From: Candidatus Scalindua sp.
Lineage (GTDB): Bacteria; Planctomycetota; Brocadiia; Brocadiales; Scalinduaceae
Assembly (NCBI GenBank): GCA_030748215.1
Contig: JASMMK010000016.1
Span: forward strand, 1 to 64,000
Direction: 5' to 3'
DNA length: 64,000 bases
Part shown: positions 63,342-64,000 of the stretch, one piece after another
Layout of the letters: every line of letters begins with the position of its first letter
Numbering within the stretch: the first letter of the stretch is position 1
Notes under the pieces: generated by a model
The model's input: the letters and a program-made list of their open reading frames with translations, nothing else
The model's database searches: none
What the model was told of the DNA's origin: nothing
Made by a program: the position numbers and the translations under genes

Positions 63342-64000
63342 ATGATGGAACATACAGATATCAACAGTTCAATAGACGCTTTCAAATCTGCCGTTGACAA
63401 AAGCAGGAAGATTGTCGGCTTTACCGGAGCCGGTATAAGCACTGAATCCGGGATTCCCGATTACCGCAGCAAGGGCGGTATCTGGGATAAATTCCAACCT
63501 GTATATTTTGAGGAGTTCGTCTCAGACGAAAAGAAGCGTCTGCTTTACTGGCAGAGAAAACAGGAGTTGTGGAAAGACCTAAGCAATGCCACTCCCAATA
63601 CGGGTCACATGTTCTTCAAAGAACTTTATGATGAAAGCAAGCTCACAGGTCTCATCACGCAGAATATAGACGGCCTTCACGAGAAAAGCGGATTAGTAAA
63701 AGAGATCATTATAAACCTGCACGGCACCAGCCTGGAGGTTGCATGTATTGATTGCGAATTTACCGTACCTTCTGAGGATGTATTTGAGGGTTTAAACCTA
63801 GAAGAGGGAGTTCCGATATGCCAAAAATGCAACGGCCTTATGAAGCCTGCTACGATCTCTTTTGGTCAGCAATTACGAATGGAAGATCTGGACAAAGCAA
63901 ATGAACTGGCAAACTCCTGTGATCTGATGATTGTAATCGGTTCTACACTTGTTGTGCAACCGGCAAGCTCTTTACCTCCAATTGCAAAAGAGAACGGTGC
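63342..64000 (+). CDS. Sir2-family NAD-dependent protein deacylase (partial)
   Basis: The gene starts at ATG 63342 (ATG 63345 is an alternative) and runs off the right edge after about 219 codons. The sirtuin core is clear: FTGAGISTESGIPDYRS (NAD site), ITQNIDGLHEKSG, the catalytic NLHGT His, and the Zn-binding quartet CIDC...CQKC. It removes acyl groups from lysine with NAD+. The C-terminal end lies beyond the window. It is 101 bases after the decarboxylase gene. Confidence 0.9.
   Translation, partial: MMEHTDINSSIDAFKSAVDKSRKIVGFTGAGISTESGIPDYRSKGGIWDKFQPVYFEEFVSDEKKRLLYWQRKQELWKDLSNATPNTGHMFFKELYDESKLTGLITQNIDGLHEKSGLVKEIIINLHGTSLEVACIDCEFTVPSEDVFEGLNLEEGVPICQKCNGLMKPATISFGQQLRMEDLDKANELANSCDLMIVIGSTLVVQPASSLPPIAKENG

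Overview
The window is a contiguous, AT-rich bacterial chromosome segment of mostly housekeeping genes. The best guess is a planctomycete of the anammox group (Brocadiales, Candidatus Scalindua-like). This is inference from gene content and base composition: hopanoid side-chain genes hpnH and hpnG, LptB (Gram-negative envelope), a greatly enlarged signal peptidase I, RNase Y together with Rho, a small secreted c-type cytochrome, and low GC. No rRNA, tRNA, CRISPR array, prophage or insertion sequence was recognised.

Layout. 1-9 kb: the last codons of an asparaginyl-tRNA synthetase, a voltage-gated-type K+ channel with a zinc ribbon, HopJ-like and rhodanese proteins, a fused dihydroxyacetone kinase, PgpA, a radical SAM/GME-fold pair, a cupin, a secreted Lys/Glu coiled-coil protein and a lone receiver protein. 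9-19 kb: a secreted DUF1566 protein, a fused oligopeptide ABC ATPase, a sodium:solute symporter with a small membrane partner, a DUF3786 iron-sulfur protein, small enzymes (cupin, VOC, flavin reductase), dCMP deaminase, SerA and MsrA. 20-28.7 kb: LPG-synthase-like membrane protein, hpnH and hpnG, purE, mtnA, a lipoprotein, a radical SAM activase, trpD, pyrK-pyrD. 29-41 kb: metal transporters, ruvC, then argB-argD-argF-rph-rdgB-cytochrome c, lepA, lepB, lptB. 41-49 kb: a UbiA prenyltransferase, rny-mnmG, rho, coaE and a stand-alone 5'-3' exonuclease. 49-64 kb: a barrel-like protein with bioB and a PfkB kinase, gltB-gltD, a RidA-like protein, aquaporin, a thiamine-diphosphate 2-keto acid decarboxylase, and a sirtuin cut by the right edge.

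How it fits together. Nitrogen and amino acid metabolism dominate: glutamate synthase feeds the arginine genes, with serine and tryptophan steps nearby; nucleotide genes (purE, pyrDK, dCMP deaminase, rdgB, mtnA) are interspersed. RNA turnover and termination (rny, rho, rph) sit with tRNA modification (mnmG). Many neighbours are convergent with only a few bases between stop codons and few intrinsic terminators are visible, which suggests reliance on Rho; this is inference.

The most unusual items are the 501-residue signal peptidase I with three zinc-ribbon Cys quartets and a beta-rich insert, the long structured leader of rny with no ATG/GTG/TTG start placed after its Shine-Dalgarno, the exonuclease-only polA-like gene, the barrel protein-bioB-pfkB cassette, and several short palindromic repeat families in intergenic DNA. 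No clearly new multi-gene defence or mobile system was found.
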